Shown in pieces: positions 53,791 to 62,527 of a stretch of 64,000 nt of DNA (its first letter is position 1; each line of letters opens with the position of its first letter). The translations under genes and the position numbers were made by a program. The stretch lies in NCBI RefSeq assembly GCF_022968825.1, contig NZ_JALHKS010000005.1:1-64000 (forward strand). Reading direction: 5' to 3'. The notes beneath the pieces are model-generated. The model was not told the DNA's origin and searched no databases. It saw nothing but the letters and a program-made list of their open reading frames with translations. This stretch comes from Chryseobacterium salipaludis. GTDB taxonomy: Bacteria; Bacteroidota; Bacteroidia; Flavobacteriales; Weeksellaceae.

Positions 53791-53998
53791 GTGCCAATAC
53801 TACACTGATCAGCGTCCATTTTTTCGCTTCCTCGGAATACCGCTGCGCCCCGGCAAGATCACCGGCGTAAAAGCGTGCTTCCACTTTTGAAGCGTTCACG
53901 ATACCGACAATGCCAAAAGGCAGGCAGCAAAATAAGGTTGCCAGAATAGATTCTACCAGCCAGCTTTTCGGCGGGGTTTGATTGCTTAAATTCTCCAT
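53720..53998 (-). CDS. CD225/dispanin family membrane protein
   Basis: 92 residues. Two membrane helices and the CD225 pattern SILATLFCCLPFGIVGIVNASKV with EARFYAGDLAGAQRYSEEAKKW. Bacterial members are of unknown function, though the family is named after eukaryotic interferon-induced proteins. It heads the CD225-DUF2752-TonB-C group. Confidence 0.88.
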   Translation of the reverse strand: MENLSNQTPPKSWLVESILATLFCCLPFGIVGIVNASKVEARFYAGDLAGAQRYSEEAKKWTLISVVLALVGLGAYFILVFIAGVSLFSSQY

Positions 53999-54129
53999 AG
54001 TTTTATAGTAATAAATAAGTTTGATGAGATGGTTTCCTCATTAAATTAAAGTAAAAGTTTAAAATTTTTTAAATCAGAATTAGTTTAGGCTAAGATATTA
54101 TTTATTTACGGTAAAAAAACGCAGAACTT

Positions 54130-54166
54130 TAAAAATTAAAAATCCGTTGCGTGGGCAGCGGATTCT
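54130..54166 (-). terminator. Terminator after the M3 peptidase gene
   Basis: AATCCGTTGC (54141-54150) pairs with GCAGCGGATT (54155-54164) apart from one mismatch, followed on the minus strand by a T-rich run. Confidence 0.8.
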
Positions 54167-54182
54167 CAATTTGTAAAATTAT

Positions 54183-56321
54183 TTATTTAATAAAGCCTTT
54201 GTTTTTCAACAGCGGTTTAAGATCCGGGTCGTGACCGGTGAAATCCTTGAAGGCTTGGTTCAGGTCTTTGGAGTTTCCGACAGATAAAATGTATTTGCGG
54301 AAGCGGTCACCGTTGGCGCGTGTCATTCCGCCGTTTTTGGTAATCCAGTCCCAGGCGTCCGCGTTCAGCATGTCGCTCCACATATAGGCATAATATCCTG
54401 CGGAATAGCCGCCACCCCAGATATGAGCAAAGTACGGCGAATGATATCTTGGCGGAACTTCTTTCAGGTTAAAGCCATATTTCGCGAGCGCAGCCTTTTC
54501 AAATTCGAGCGTCGGGCGGAATTGCGAAGCGTCTGTCACAGAATGCCAGTTCATGTCAATCGTAGCGGCGGACACCAGCTCCGTGGTAGAATATCCCTGG
54601 TTGAAGGCAGCAGCTTTTTTAATCTTTGCCACCAGCGCGGCCGGCATTGGTTTTTTAGTCTGATAATGCAGCGCGTAATTCTTCAATACCTCAGGTTCCA
54701 GCGCGAAGAACTCGTTGATCTGCGACGGGAATTCCACAAAATCACGTGGTACGCTGGTACCGGAGATAGAGGCATATTTCTGGTCCGCAAATAAACCGTG
54801 CAATGTGTGCCCGAACTCGTGGAACATCGTCTCCACATCATCGTAAGAAATCAGCGAAGGTTTTCCGGCGGCCGGCTTCTGATAATTGAATACATTCACA
54901 ATCACCGGTTTCTGATTCCGCTGGTAACTCTGATCCACTAAGTTGTTCATCCAGGCGCCACCGTTTTTATTATTGCGGGTAAAGAAGTCCAGATAATACA
55001 GCGCCAACGAGCTGCCGTCGCGGTCAAACACTTCATAGGTTACTACATCCGGATGGTATACCGGTAAGTCGGTACGCTTCTTAAAAGTAATTCCGTAGAA
55101 TTTTTCAGCAGCATAAAAAACACCTTTTTCCAAAACGGTTTCTACCTCAAAATACGGTTTGATTTCGTTCTCATCCAGGTCATATTTCGCTTTGCGTACC
55201 TGCTCTGCATAAAAGTTCCAGTCCCACGGCTCCACTGTAAATCCGCCTTTCTGCTTATCAATCAGTGCCTGGATTTCATCCCGCTCGCGCTTGGCAGCTT
55301 CTACCGCCGGTTTGGCCAGTTTTGCCAGCAGGTCCATCGCGTGTTCCGGAGTTTGTGCCATCTGGTCCTGCAGCTTCCACTCAGCAAAGGATTTTTTGCC
55401 CAGCAAATGCGCCTTTTCCATACGCAGTCTTGCCTGCTTTTCCAGGATGGCGCGGGTATCATCTTCATTGCCTTTCTCGGCACGGTACCAGGAAGCCTTA
55501 AAAATTTTCTCGCGTGAGGAACGGTTTTTCAGGCTTTGCAAAACCGGCTGCTGCGTTGTATTTTGCAGCGCAATCAGATATTTCCCCGTCATCCCGGCTT
55601 CTTTGGCATCTGCCGCAGCGGCTGCGAGTGCATCAGGGCTTAAGCCATCGAGCTCACGGGCATTATCAAATACGACCGCGCCGTGCTTGCGCGCATCCAG
55701 TAATTTATTAGAGAACTGCGTGGAAAGTGTAGCCAGTTCTTCGTTGATCTTTTTCAGCTGTTCCTTTTTCGCCTGCGGCAAATCGGCACCCGCAATTTCA
55801 AAGTTGGTTTTATAGACTTCAATCAGCCTTTTCTCTTCATCGCCCAGATTGAGCGGAGAGATCGCTTTGATACGGTTGTATAGCTTTTCGTTCAGATATA
55901 TTTTATCGCTCAGGCCCGAAAAGATCGGAGCATACGTGACCTCCAGGCTCTGCAGCGTTGGGTTCGTATTGGAACTTGTTAAATTATAAAAAACGCTTTG
56001 CGCACGTTTCAGCACTTCGCCGCTGTTTTCCAAAGCGAGAATGGTATTTTCAAAAGTAGGTGCCTCCGGGTTATTTGCGATATACTCAATTTCAGCCAGT
56101 TGCACTTTCATGCCATAATCGAAGGCGGGCTTGTAATGCGAATCCTTAATTTTGTCGAACTGTGGCGCCTGGTACTGCAGTGCACTCTTCTGCAGGAACG
56201 GGTTATTGGCCATGGAGGCAGGAACGGCTACCTCAACCGGATGATTGGATTTTTTCATAGTGGTACAGGCGGTGGTGAGCGCCAGACTTGAAATTAAAAA
56301 TACAGAAGCAATATTTCTCAT
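54183..56321 (-). CDS. dcp: M3 family metallopeptidase, Dcp-like lipoprotein
   Basis: 712 residues. A signal sequence ends at LALTTAC, a lipobox, so the enzyme is a periplasmic lipoprotein. The zinc site is MFHEFGHTLHGLFAD (HExxH) at about 494-500 with the third ligand Glu in the following helix. The overall length and segments such as MNNLVDQSYQRNQKPVIVN and RYHSPYFAHIWGGGYSAGYY match peptidyl-dipeptidase Dcp, which removes dipeptides from peptide C-termini. It is monocistronic. Confidence 0.92.
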   Translation of the reverse strand: MRNIASVFLISSLALTTACTTMKKSNHPVEVAVPASMANNPFLQKSALQYQAPQFDKIKDSHYKPAFDYGMKVQLAEIEYIANNPEAPTFENTILALENSGEVLKRAQSVFYNLTSSNTNPTLQSLEVTYAPIFSGLSDKIYLNEKLYNRIKAISPLNLGDEEKRLIEVYKTNFEIAGADLPQAKKEQLKKINEELATLSTQFSNKLLDARKHGAVVFDNARELDGLSPDALAAAAADAKEAGMTGKYLIALQNTTQQPVLQSLKNRSSREKIFKASWYRAEKGNEDDTRAILEKQARLRMEKAHLLGKKSFAEWKLQDQMAQTPEHAMDLLAKLAKPAVEAAKRERDEIQALIDKQKGGFTVEPWDWNFYAEQVRKAKYDLDENEIKPYFEVETVLEKGVFYAAEKFYGITFKKRTDLPVYHPDVVTYEVFDRDGSSLALYYLDFFTRNNKNGGAWMNNLVDQSYQRNQKPVIVNVFNYQKPAAGKPSLISYDDVETMFHEFGHTLHGLFADQKYASISGTSVPRDFVEFPSQINEFFALEPEVLKNYALHYQTKKPMPAALVAKIKKAAAFNQGYSTTELVSAATIDMNWHSVTDASQFRPTLEFEKAALAKYGFNLKEVPPRYHSPYFAHIWGGGYSAGYYAYMWSDMLNADAWDWITKNGGMTRANGDRFRKYILSVGNSKDLNQAFKDFTGHDPDLKPLLKNKGFIK

Positions 56322-56376
56322 TCGTCAGTTGTTTTAATTAAAGTAAAGATACTACATTTAACTAAAAATAACGACC

Positions 56377-57171
56377 ATGAAAAATACGCTGCTTCTGGGC
56401 ACAGCTGTGCTTCTTCTGTTTTCCTGCAACATTAAGACCGATATGTCTTTGCTGTCCAACCTGGTGACCAAAACTGCCACCGGCCCGCTGACCACGCGCG
56501 AGTACACCATGAATTTCAGCGGCCTGCGCGTTTCTCAGGGAATTGATGCAGAAGTCTTTAAATCCGATGAAAATAAAATCATAATTTCGGCACCGGCAGA
56601 TATCATCGATGATGTGTTGGCAGAAAAATCCGGCAATTCGGTGCAGATCCGTTTTCGTCCCGGCCTGAATATCTCGGCCCATAATGTGAGTGCTAAAGTC
56701 TATACAAAGAATCTCTCCACCGTCGAGGCAAGTTCCTCGGGCAGGATCCGCGTGAAAGATAAATTCACCCAAGAACGCACTGATATTTCAGCTTCCAGTT
56801 CAGGGCAGATCTTCGGAGATTTCGAAGCCAATCAGCTTTCTGTCCGTACTTCCAGCTCAGGCAGTTATCAGGGCCAGATCTGGGCATTGAATCTGGAGGC
56901 AGCTGCCTCTTCGGCCGGTGCTGTCACCTTAACGGGAAAGACAGGCAGCGCGAAGATGAAAGCTTCTTCTTCGGGCAGCATTAATGCCGGGAAGGTCTTC
57001 GCAAAATCTGCTGACTTAAGTGCTTCCAGTGCCGGTGATATCAGCCTTACGGTTTCAAATCGAGTTTCTGCGAGGGCCAGTTCAGGTGGCGATATTCATG
57101 TTAATAAGAACGGAGCTTTAACCAAAGCCGATGTTAAGGAAAGCAGCGGAGGCAGTATTTCAATAAAATAA
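56377..57171 (+). CDS. GIN-domain (DUF2807) lipoprotein
   Basis: 264 residues. A lipobox ends in LLLFSCN. The rest is a repetitive beta-helix of short units around ASSSGRI, ASSSGQI, TSSSGSY, ASSSGSI and SSGGDIHV, the DUF2807/GIN pattern. Function is unknown; such proteins are thought to be surface-exposed or periplasmic scaffolds. It ends eight bases before the convergent TPM-domain gene. Confidence 0.88.
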   Translation: MKNTLLLGTAVLLLFSCNIKTDMSLLSNLVTKTATGPLTTREYTMNFSGLRVSQGIDAEVFKSDENKIIISAPADIIDDVLAEKSGNSVQIRFRPGLNISAHNVSAKVYTKNLSTVEASSSGRIRVKDKFTQERTDISASSSGQIFGDFEANQLSVRTSSSGSYQGQIWALNLEAAASSAGAVTLTGKTGSAKMKASSSGSINAGKVFAKSADLSASSAGDISLTVSNRVSARASSGGDIHVNKNGALTKADVKESSGGSISIK

Positions 57172-57179
57172 ATAATACT

Positions 57180-57989
57180 TTACCAGCCGCCGGAAGCGCC
57201 ACCGCCACCGAAACTGCCGCCACCGCCGAAGCCACCAAAGCCGCCACCGCCGAAACTGCCACCACCGCGGCCAAAACCGCCGCCGCCAAAACTGCCGGGG
57301 AACGGGAAGAAGCCGCCCGGATACATGGTACGGCCCCGCCGCGAAAGGATCACATCGTCTCCCCTGCCGCCGCCTCCACCGCCGTGGTTACCGAATAAGA
57401 AGCGCAGAATCAGCAAGACAAAAACGGCAATAATCAGCAGTTGGAAAGTGCTCAGCCCGTCTTCCGGCCTTTTGTCTTTAACAATAGGTTTAAATTTTCC
57501 TTGTACTGCCTCCATGATGGCAGAAGTTCCGCCATTGATGCCGGCGTACCAGTTCCCCTGCCGGAACTGCGGTGTTACAATGTAATCCAGAATCTGGCCT
57601 GCCACAGAAGCGGTCAGATACTGTTCCACAGCGCGTCCCTGCTGGATGGACATGGTATGGTCATTAGTGGCGATGAGGAAGACTACACCATTATCTGTTT
57701 CTTTCTGGCCAATTCCCCATTCTTCGCCGTACATGGTTGCGAGGAAATTCACGTCCTCTCCTTTCGTGGTGGGAATAATGATAACGGCAATTTCCGTGGA
57801 CGTAGAATCCGAGAACGCAATCAGTTTATCATCCAGCGCTTTTTTTTCTGAAGCAGTCAAAATGCCCGATTCATCCGTCACCGGATACAGCAATTTGGGT
57901 TTAGGCGGTACACGCTGAGCCAGGAAGAAGCCGCAGCTCAGAAACAGCAGTATACAGGTAAATAAAAAATTACGAGAAAGTAATCTCAT
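57180..57989 (-). CDS. TPM-domain membrane protein (YgcG type) with Gly-rich tail
   Basis: 269 residues (273 from 58001). A signal/anchor segment is followed by a TPM phosphatase-like domain (about 30-165) with VTDESGILTASEKKALD and TDNGVVFLIATNDHTMSI, one membrane helix (about 185-203) and a tail of Gly-Phe repeats such as GGGFGRGGGSFGGGG. This class is widespread next to lemA genes; the role is unresolved. It overlaps the preceding TPM gene and is last in the lemA operon. Confidence 0.87.
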   Translation of the reverse strand: MRLLSRNFLFTCILLFLSCGFFLAQRVPPKPKLLYPVTDESGILTASEKKALDDKLIAFSDSTSTEIAVIIIPTTKGEDVNFLATMYGEEWGIGQKETDNGVVFLIATNDHTMSIQQGRAVEQYLTASVAGQILDYIVTPQFRQGNWYAGINGGTSAIMEAVQGKFKPIVKDKRPEDGLSTFQLLIIAVFVLLILRFLFGNHGGGGGGRGDDVILSRRGRTMYPGGFFPFPGSFGGGGFGRGGGSFGGGGFGGFGGGGSFGGGGASGGW

Positions 57990-58398
57990 TCGGTAACTCA
58001 TTGGGATTGTCCCCGGTAATAGGGAAATGTCTTTTCAGTTCCAGGCCGGTTTCCAGCACTGCTTTTTGCAGCCCCTCGAAATAGCGGCCTTCCGCAAAGT
58101 AACGCGTCGTTTGATCATGCAGCCGGTCCCAGAACTGTTGTTGTACTTTAGCATGAATACCTTCATCACCAATAATGGTGAGGTACTGCTGTTCAAAATT
58201 AATATGAAACAGCACGGCATTCAATTCGGCCGTTTGGTGCCGGCACAGTTTAGTAAAAACCTCAAAAGCAATTTCCGCATTATTTCCTTCCGTGTGGGAA
58301 TCAATATGAATCCGGATTTCGCCGGTAGAATAATCTTCTGCCGTCCGAATGGTTTCTACCAGCTGTGCCAGCTGTGAATCGGTCAGGTAAGGTTTCAT
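57970..58398 (-). CDS. TPM-domain protein, soluble form
   Basis: 142 residues, no signal peptide. TPM-type wording: YSTGEIRIHIDSHTEG and HQTAELNAVLFHINFEQQYLTIIGD. Its start overlaps the lemA stop by one base and its end overlaps the next TPM gene, so the three are translationally coupled. Function unknown; it may act with LemA at the inner membrane. Confidence 0.85.
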   Translation of the reverse strand: MKPYLTDSQLAQLVETIRTAEDYSTGEIRIHIDSHTEGNNAEIAFEVFTKLCRHQTAELNAVLFHINFEQQYLTIIGDEGIHAKVQQQFWDRLHDQTTRYFAEGRYFEGLQKAVLETGLELKRHFPITGDNPNELPNEITFS

Positions 58399-59006
58399 TA
58401 TTCCGTGAATACTTCAGGTGCATTTTCTGCGCCGGCGGCTGCCTTGAAGTATGGTTTTTCTTTAAAGTTGGTGAAGTTTGCCAGAATATTGTTCGGGAAG
58501 GTTTTAATGGTTGTATTATAATCCTGCGCCGCTTCGTTATAATACACCGTTTCGCTGCGAATGCTGTTTTCAATCGCTGTGTATTCCCGCTGGAAATTCA
58601 GGTACTGCTGGTCCGCTTTCAGATTAGGATATTGTTCCACGACGGCCATCAGCCTGCTCAGCGCTCCGGTAAGCTGTCCCTGTGCGGCCTGGAATTTGGC
58701 CATATCTTCTTCGGTCATATTGGTTGGATCCAGTGTAATAGAAGTCGCTTTGGAACGCGCCTCCACTACTTTGGTTAAGGTTTCCTGTTCAAACTTGGCA
58801 TAGGACTTCACTGTACGTTCCAGATTCGGAATCAGGTTTGCGCGCTTTTGATAGACCGTTTCCACGTTGGACCATTTGGTATTAACGGTCTGCTCTTTTC
58901 CTACGAAATTACTATATCCGTTCTTTCCCCAGAAAAAAAGTATTACTGCAATTACTACCAGCGCAATCCCTATCGATCCTGCGCTCATACAACCTCTGTT
59001 TCTCAT
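58398..59006 (-). CDS. LemA family protein
   Basis: 202 residues. A single N-terminal membrane helix (about 9-25) and a helical body with NTKWSNVETVYQKRANLIPNL and the conserved ARSKATS and YNEAAQDYNTTIKTFPNN segments. LemA proteins are anchored with the body outside; function is uncertain. A TATATTTG box at 59042-59049 is a plausible promoter for the lemA-TPM-TPM operon. folA is divergent. Confidence 0.92.
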   Translation of the reverse strand: MRNRGCMSAGSIGIALVVIAVILFFWGKNGYSNFVGKEQTVNTKWSNVETVYQKRANLIPNLERTVKSYAKFEQETLTKVVEARSKATSITLDPTNMTEEDMAKFQAAQGQLTGALSRLMAVVEQYPNLKADQQYLNFQREYTAIENSIRSETVYYNEAAQDYNTTIKTFPNNILANFTNFKEKPYFKAAAGAENAPEVFTE

Positions 59007-59085
59007 CGTTTTATTTATTTTTTTATCGTTTAATAGCTACCCAAATATACAATATATGTGCTAAATTTGTGGAAACTTAAACAAA

Positions 59086-59580
59086 ATGATCACTGCTGTG
59101 GTGGCCCTGGGCCGCAACAACGAAATAGGCGCCGGCAATCAAATGCTGTGGCATCTGCCGAAAGATTTGGCACACTTTAAAAATATTACTTCCGGACATC
59201 CTGTTATTATGGGTCGCAAAACTTACGAAAGCATCGGAAAACCGCTGCCCAACCGCACCAATATTGTGGTGAGTCGCCGCGAAAACTGGTTCGAGGAGGG
59301 AATTCTGATTGTAGGCAGCCTGAAAGAAGCAGTGAAATTTGCGAAGAAGATAGATCCGGAAGTATTCATTATCGGTGGCGGGCATATTTACGAACAAACA
59401 CTTGACATTACCGATAAGCTGGAGGTAACCCGCGTGGATACCACGATGGAAGCAGATACCTATTTCCCTAAAATAGACCCGAAAGTCTGGGAAATGACGG
59501 AAGAACACTGCGAGCAAAAAGATGAGCGCCATGCTTATGACTTCTGTTTTCAGACCTACGTGCGGCGTGAAGCAAAATAA
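59086..59580 (+). CDS. folA: Dihydrofolate reductase
   Basis: 164 residues. DHFR signatures: ITAVVALGRNNEIG, the active-site segment NQMLWHLPKDLAHFK with its acidic residue, GRKTYESIGKPLPNR and IGGGHIYEQ. It reduces dihydrofolate to tetrahydrofolate with NADPH. A TAAATTTG box at 59062-59069 lies just upstream and faces the lemA promoter box. Confidence 0.96.
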   Translation: MITAVVALGRNNEIGAGNQMLWHLPKDLAHFKNITSGHPVIMGRKTYESIGKPLPNRTNIVVSRRENWFEEGILIVGSLKEAVKFAKKIDPEVFIIGGGHIYEQTLDITDKLEVTRVDTTMEADTYFPKIDPKVWEMTEEHCEQKDERHAYDFCFQTYVRREAK

Positions 59581-59607
59581 CGCGCTGCGCTTTCCTGTAC
59601 AAATTCT

Positions 59608-59615
59608 TATCTTTG
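59608..59615 (+). promoter_or_regulatory. Promoter box for the gene at 59634
   Basis: TATCTTTG matches TAnnTTTG 19 bases before the start codon; a short leader would result. It implies transcription separate from folA. Confidence 0.45.
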
Positions 59616-59633
59616 CACCTCTAAAATTTCAAC

Positions 59634-60200
59634 ATGAATAAATACCTGAAATTTATAATTACCGCTCTTATTTTAGCGGCTGCTGTCTACCTGATGATGA
59701 ACCGCAATATTGGCTGGGGCATTGTGCTGGTATTTGTTTCGGCTTTACCTATTCTCCTTTTCTTTAAAAATGAATATATCCTGCTGGCCTTCTGGTTCCT
59801 CAGAAAACAAAATATGGTGAAAGCAGCGCATTGGCTGAGCAAAATCACGAACTATGAAAGCCAGTTGCATAAATCACAATACGGCTACTTCCATTACCTG
59901 CAGGGACTGACACTGGCGCAGGACCAGCCGGCCAAAGTAGAACCCTACATGCGCAAAGCACTGGATTTTGGTCTGAATATGAAACATGACCGTGCCATGG
60001 CTACTCTGAATATCGCAGCAGGCGCTGTGCAAAAAGGCAAAAGACAGGAAGCCGCAAAATTACTTGAAGAAGCCAAGCGCCTGGACAGTGCCGGAATGAT
60101 GACCGACCAGATCAAAATGCTGAAAGATCAGTTGAAAATGCCGAGCATGCAAAAGCATATGCACAATCCGCACATGCGCCAACGCGGCAAATTCAGATAA
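59634..60200 (+). CDS. Membrane-anchored TPR-like protein
   Basis: 188 residues. Two hydrophobic segments near the N-terminus (about 5-22 and 26-46) are followed by a helical region with a TPR-like spacing (KAAHWLSKITNYESQLHKS, then YLQGLTLAQDQ and AMATLNIAAGAVQKGKRQEAA). The end is His/Met-rich (MQKHMHNPHMRQRG). I do not recognise a named family. It probably holds proteins at the inner membrane. It ends at a shared terminator with the TRIC gene. Confidence 0.7.
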   Translation: MNKYLKFIITALILAAAVYLMMNRNIGWGIVLVFVSALPILLFFKNEYILLAFWFLRKQNMVKAAHWLSKITNYESQLHKSQYGYFHYLQGLTLAQDQPAKVEPYMRKALDFGLNMKHDRAMATLNIAAGAVQKGKRQEAAKLLEEAKRLDSAGMMTDQIKMLKDQLKMPSMQKHMHNPHMRQRGKFR

Positions 60201-60220
60201 AATATCTTTAATAAAATTCA

Positions 60221-60255
60221 AAATCCTGTCCGGCAGAACCAGACAGGATTTTTAT
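60221..60255. terminator. Bidirectional terminator between the TPR-like and TRIC genes
   Basis: AAATCCTGTC (60221-60230) pairs perfectly with GACAGGATTT (60242-60251), with T-rich flanks in both directions; the genes converge. Confidence 0.88.
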
Positions 60256-60271
60256 GTATTTATATGTAAAC

Positions 60272-60910
60272 TTAAGCCTCTGAACTGTTATCTGTTCCGT
60301 AGAACTTTGGAATCTGCCACTGATATTTCACCGCCAGGGTCCGGATTATTACTATCAGCAGAATGGTGGAAATTTGTATCAACGCGTAGGACAAAGCAGA
60401 ATATTTAACCAAAGTTAAAAATAGCCCACCGCCCAGGATACAGGCAGTTGCATAAATCTCCTGCCGGAAAATAAGCGGAATCCGGTTAAGCAGAATATCG
60501 CGGCTGATCCCGCCAAAACAACCGGTGATGGTACCCAGTGTAATACAAATCAAGGGATGCAGATCAGCATTCAGTCCTTTTTGCACACCGACAATAGTGA
60601 ACAGGCCGAGCCCGAAACTGTCGAACAGAAATAAGGTAACCTTAAACTTTTTTTCCACAGACTTGAAGATCATCGCCACGAGCGTTGTCATAAAAATAAC
60701 CGTACAAATCACCAGGTCGCGCATCCAGAAGACCGGAACATCCAGCAGGACATCCCGTACCGTTCCGCCGCCAACGGCAGTAACAAAGGCTATAATTAAA
60801 ACCCCGAAAGGATCCAGCCGCTTCTGCATGGCGGCAAAACTTCCCGACATGGCGAAAGCAATCGTTCCCAGGATTTCGATCGCAAGGTTAAAATTCTCGT
60901 GTACGTGCAT
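60272..60910 (-). CDS. TRIC-type cation channel family protein (UPF0126, YadS-like)
   Basis: 212 residues with seven predicted membrane helices in two similar halves. Each half carries a glycine-rich loop before a helix break: VGGGTVRDVLL and FGGISRDILLNR. These identify the bacterial TRIC family, homologous to trimeric intracellular cation channels. K+ or another cation may be carried; glycine uptake has been proposed for some. It lies seven bases after coaD. Confidence 0.9.
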   Translation of the reverse strand: MHVHENFNLAIEILGTIAFAMSGSFAAMQKRLDPFGVLIIAFVTAVGGGTVRDVLLDVPVFWMRDLVICTVIFMTTLVAMIFKSVEKKFKVTLFLFDSFGLGLFTIVGVQKGLNADLHPLICITLGTITGCFGGISRDILLNRIPLIFRQEIYATACILGGGLFLTLVKYSALSYALIQISTILLIVIIRTLAVKYQWQIPKFYGTDNSSEA

Positions 60911-60916
60911 AGCAGA

Positions 60917-61387
60917 TTACGGACGCGGCACACGCACAGCAGGCGGCACCATAATTTCATAATTTCCGTTGAAGGTAATGATTTCCCGGACAATGCTGCT
61001 GCTGATAAATGATTTACCGGAGGAGGTCAGCAGGAAAATCGTTTCCACTTTCTGTTCTTTGGTGAGTTCACGATTGGTCTGGGCAATGGCTTTTTCAAAT
61101 TCAAAGTCAGCCGGATTGCGGAGGCCACGCAGGATAAAACGCACATTTTTGCTGCGGCAGTAATCCACCGTCAGCCCTTTGAAATGATCGACTTCAATAT
61201 TCGGAAAGTTCGCAAATGTTTCACGGATAAACTGCATGCGCTGCTCCAGCGAGAACATATATTTCTTCTGCGAATTCTGGCCAATGGCGATAATAATTTT
61301 GTCAAACAGCGGATAAGCACGCTCCACAATATCAAAATGTCCTAAGGTAATAGGATCAAAAGACCCCGGAAAAACGGCTATTCTCAT
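60917..61387 (-). CDS. coaD: Phosphopantetheine adenylyltransferase
   Basis: 156 residues. The nucleotidyltransferase motif GSFDPITLGHFDIVE (TxGH) at the start and SGKSFISSSIVREI near the end are CoaD signatures. It adenylates 4'-phosphopantetheine in coenzyme A synthesis. Its start overlaps the ddl stop by four bases (ATGA), so the two are coupled. Confidence 0.96.
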   Translation of the reverse strand: MRIAVFPGSFDPITLGHFDIVERAYPLFDKIIIAIGQNSQKKYMFSLEQRMQFIRETFANFPNIEVDHFKGLTVDYCRSKNVRFILRGLRNPADFEFEKAIAQTNRELTKEQKVETIFLLTSSGKSFISSSIVREIITFNGNYEIMVPPAVRVPRP

Positions 61388-62373
61388 AAATTTTTATTCA
61401 GGGCTTTTTCTACCTCGTTACCACAGAGTTCCTCGAGCGCCATTCCGTAATGCGCTGCCTGTTGCGGTAAAATGGACGCCGGCGAAAAACCGGGATTGGT
61501 GTTCATTTCCAGCATGTACGGAATGCCATTGGTTATAATAAATTCACTACGAGAAAAACCGCTCATTCCCAAAGCGACATACGCGCGCCTCGCAATTTCC
61601 TCTACTTTCATCCTTGTATCTTCATCTAATCTTGCGGGTGTAATCTCTTCCGATGCGCCTTCGTACTTCGCTTCATAATCGAAAAACTCATTGTGCGGTA
61701 CAATTTCAGTAATACCGAGCACCAAAGCTTCGTTTTTATAATCCACCACGCCGACAGAAACTTCGGTGCCGTCCAGATACTGCTCAATCAGCACTTCCTG
61801 GTCTTCAGCAAAAGCCAATTTGAGTGCAGCATCGAACTCCGCAGCTTCCTTTACTTTTGAAATCCCAAGCGAAGAGCCGGACTGATTGGGTTTAATGAAC
61901 AACGGCAAACCCAGTTCCGCGATAATTTCCTCTTGATTAATTTGCTCACCCTCGCGTACATAAAAGCTTTTCGCCGACGGAATGCCATATTTAGAAAGTA
62001 CCGCCAGCGTATCTTTTTTATTAAAAGTTAAAGCACTCTGATAGAAATCGCAGCCGGTATATTTTTGTCCGATGGTATTCCAATACGCCTGCATTTCTCC
62101 GTTCTCGCCCGGCTTCCCGTGAATGATATTGAAACAGACATCAAAAGTTACTTTAAAACCACTGCTCAGCGTTACCGAAAAATCAGCTTTATCCACCGGC
62201 AGATGATTTCCGCGGTCATCGATAAAATACCAATCCTTCTTCAGGATAACTACTTTGTACACATTGTACAGATCACGGTTCAGCGAACTGAAGATGAGCT
62301 CACCGCTTTTCAGCGACACTTTATACTCCTCTGAATAGCCGCCCATGACGACGGCAACGTTTTTCTTTTTCAT
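61384..62373 (-). CDS. ddl: D-alanine--D-alanine ligase
   Basis: 329 residues, ATP-grasp fold. NVAVVMGGYSEEYKVSLKSG at the N-terminus, FIKPNQSGSSLGISKV in the middle and LEMNTNPGFSPASILPQQA at the metal site. It joins D-Ala to D-Ala for peptidoglycan. The Bacteroidetes-type N-terminus reads GGYSEE in place of GGxSxE. It heads the ddl-coaD-TRIC run; lpxK is divergent. Confidence 0.95.
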   Translation of the reverse strand: MKKKNVAVVMGGYSEEYKVSLKSGELIFSSLNRDLYNVYKVVILKKDWYFIDDRGNHLPVDKADFSVTLSSGFKVTFDVCFNIIHGKPGENGEMQAYWNTIGQKYTGCDFYQSALTFNKKDTLAVLSKYGIPSAKSFYVREGEQINQEEIIAELGLPLFIKPNQSGSSLGISKVKEAAEFDAALKLAFAEDQEVLIEQYLDGTEVSVGVVDYKNEALVLGITEIVPHNEFFDYEAKYEGASEEITPARLDEDTRMKVEEIARRAYVALGMSGFSRSEFIITNGIPYMLEMNTNPGFSPASILPQQAAHYGMALEELCGNEVEKALNKNL

Positions 62374-62527
62374 GCAGTGGAAATCTTGCGGGCAAAATTA
62401 CATAAATACTTTTACAGAAAATGGCCTATCCACACAAGTTTATGTGAACGTACCTCATAACAAAAGAAGATTCAAATCATGGCCGCTAATTTTTAATTGC
62501 TGTTTTAAAAATGTAATTTTGACGCCT

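Noticed and set aside
62345-62527. Longer LpxK reading from 62345
   Set aside because: It would overlap the ddl 5' end and add about 60 residues not seen in LpxK; MKRWYLYP is the usual start.
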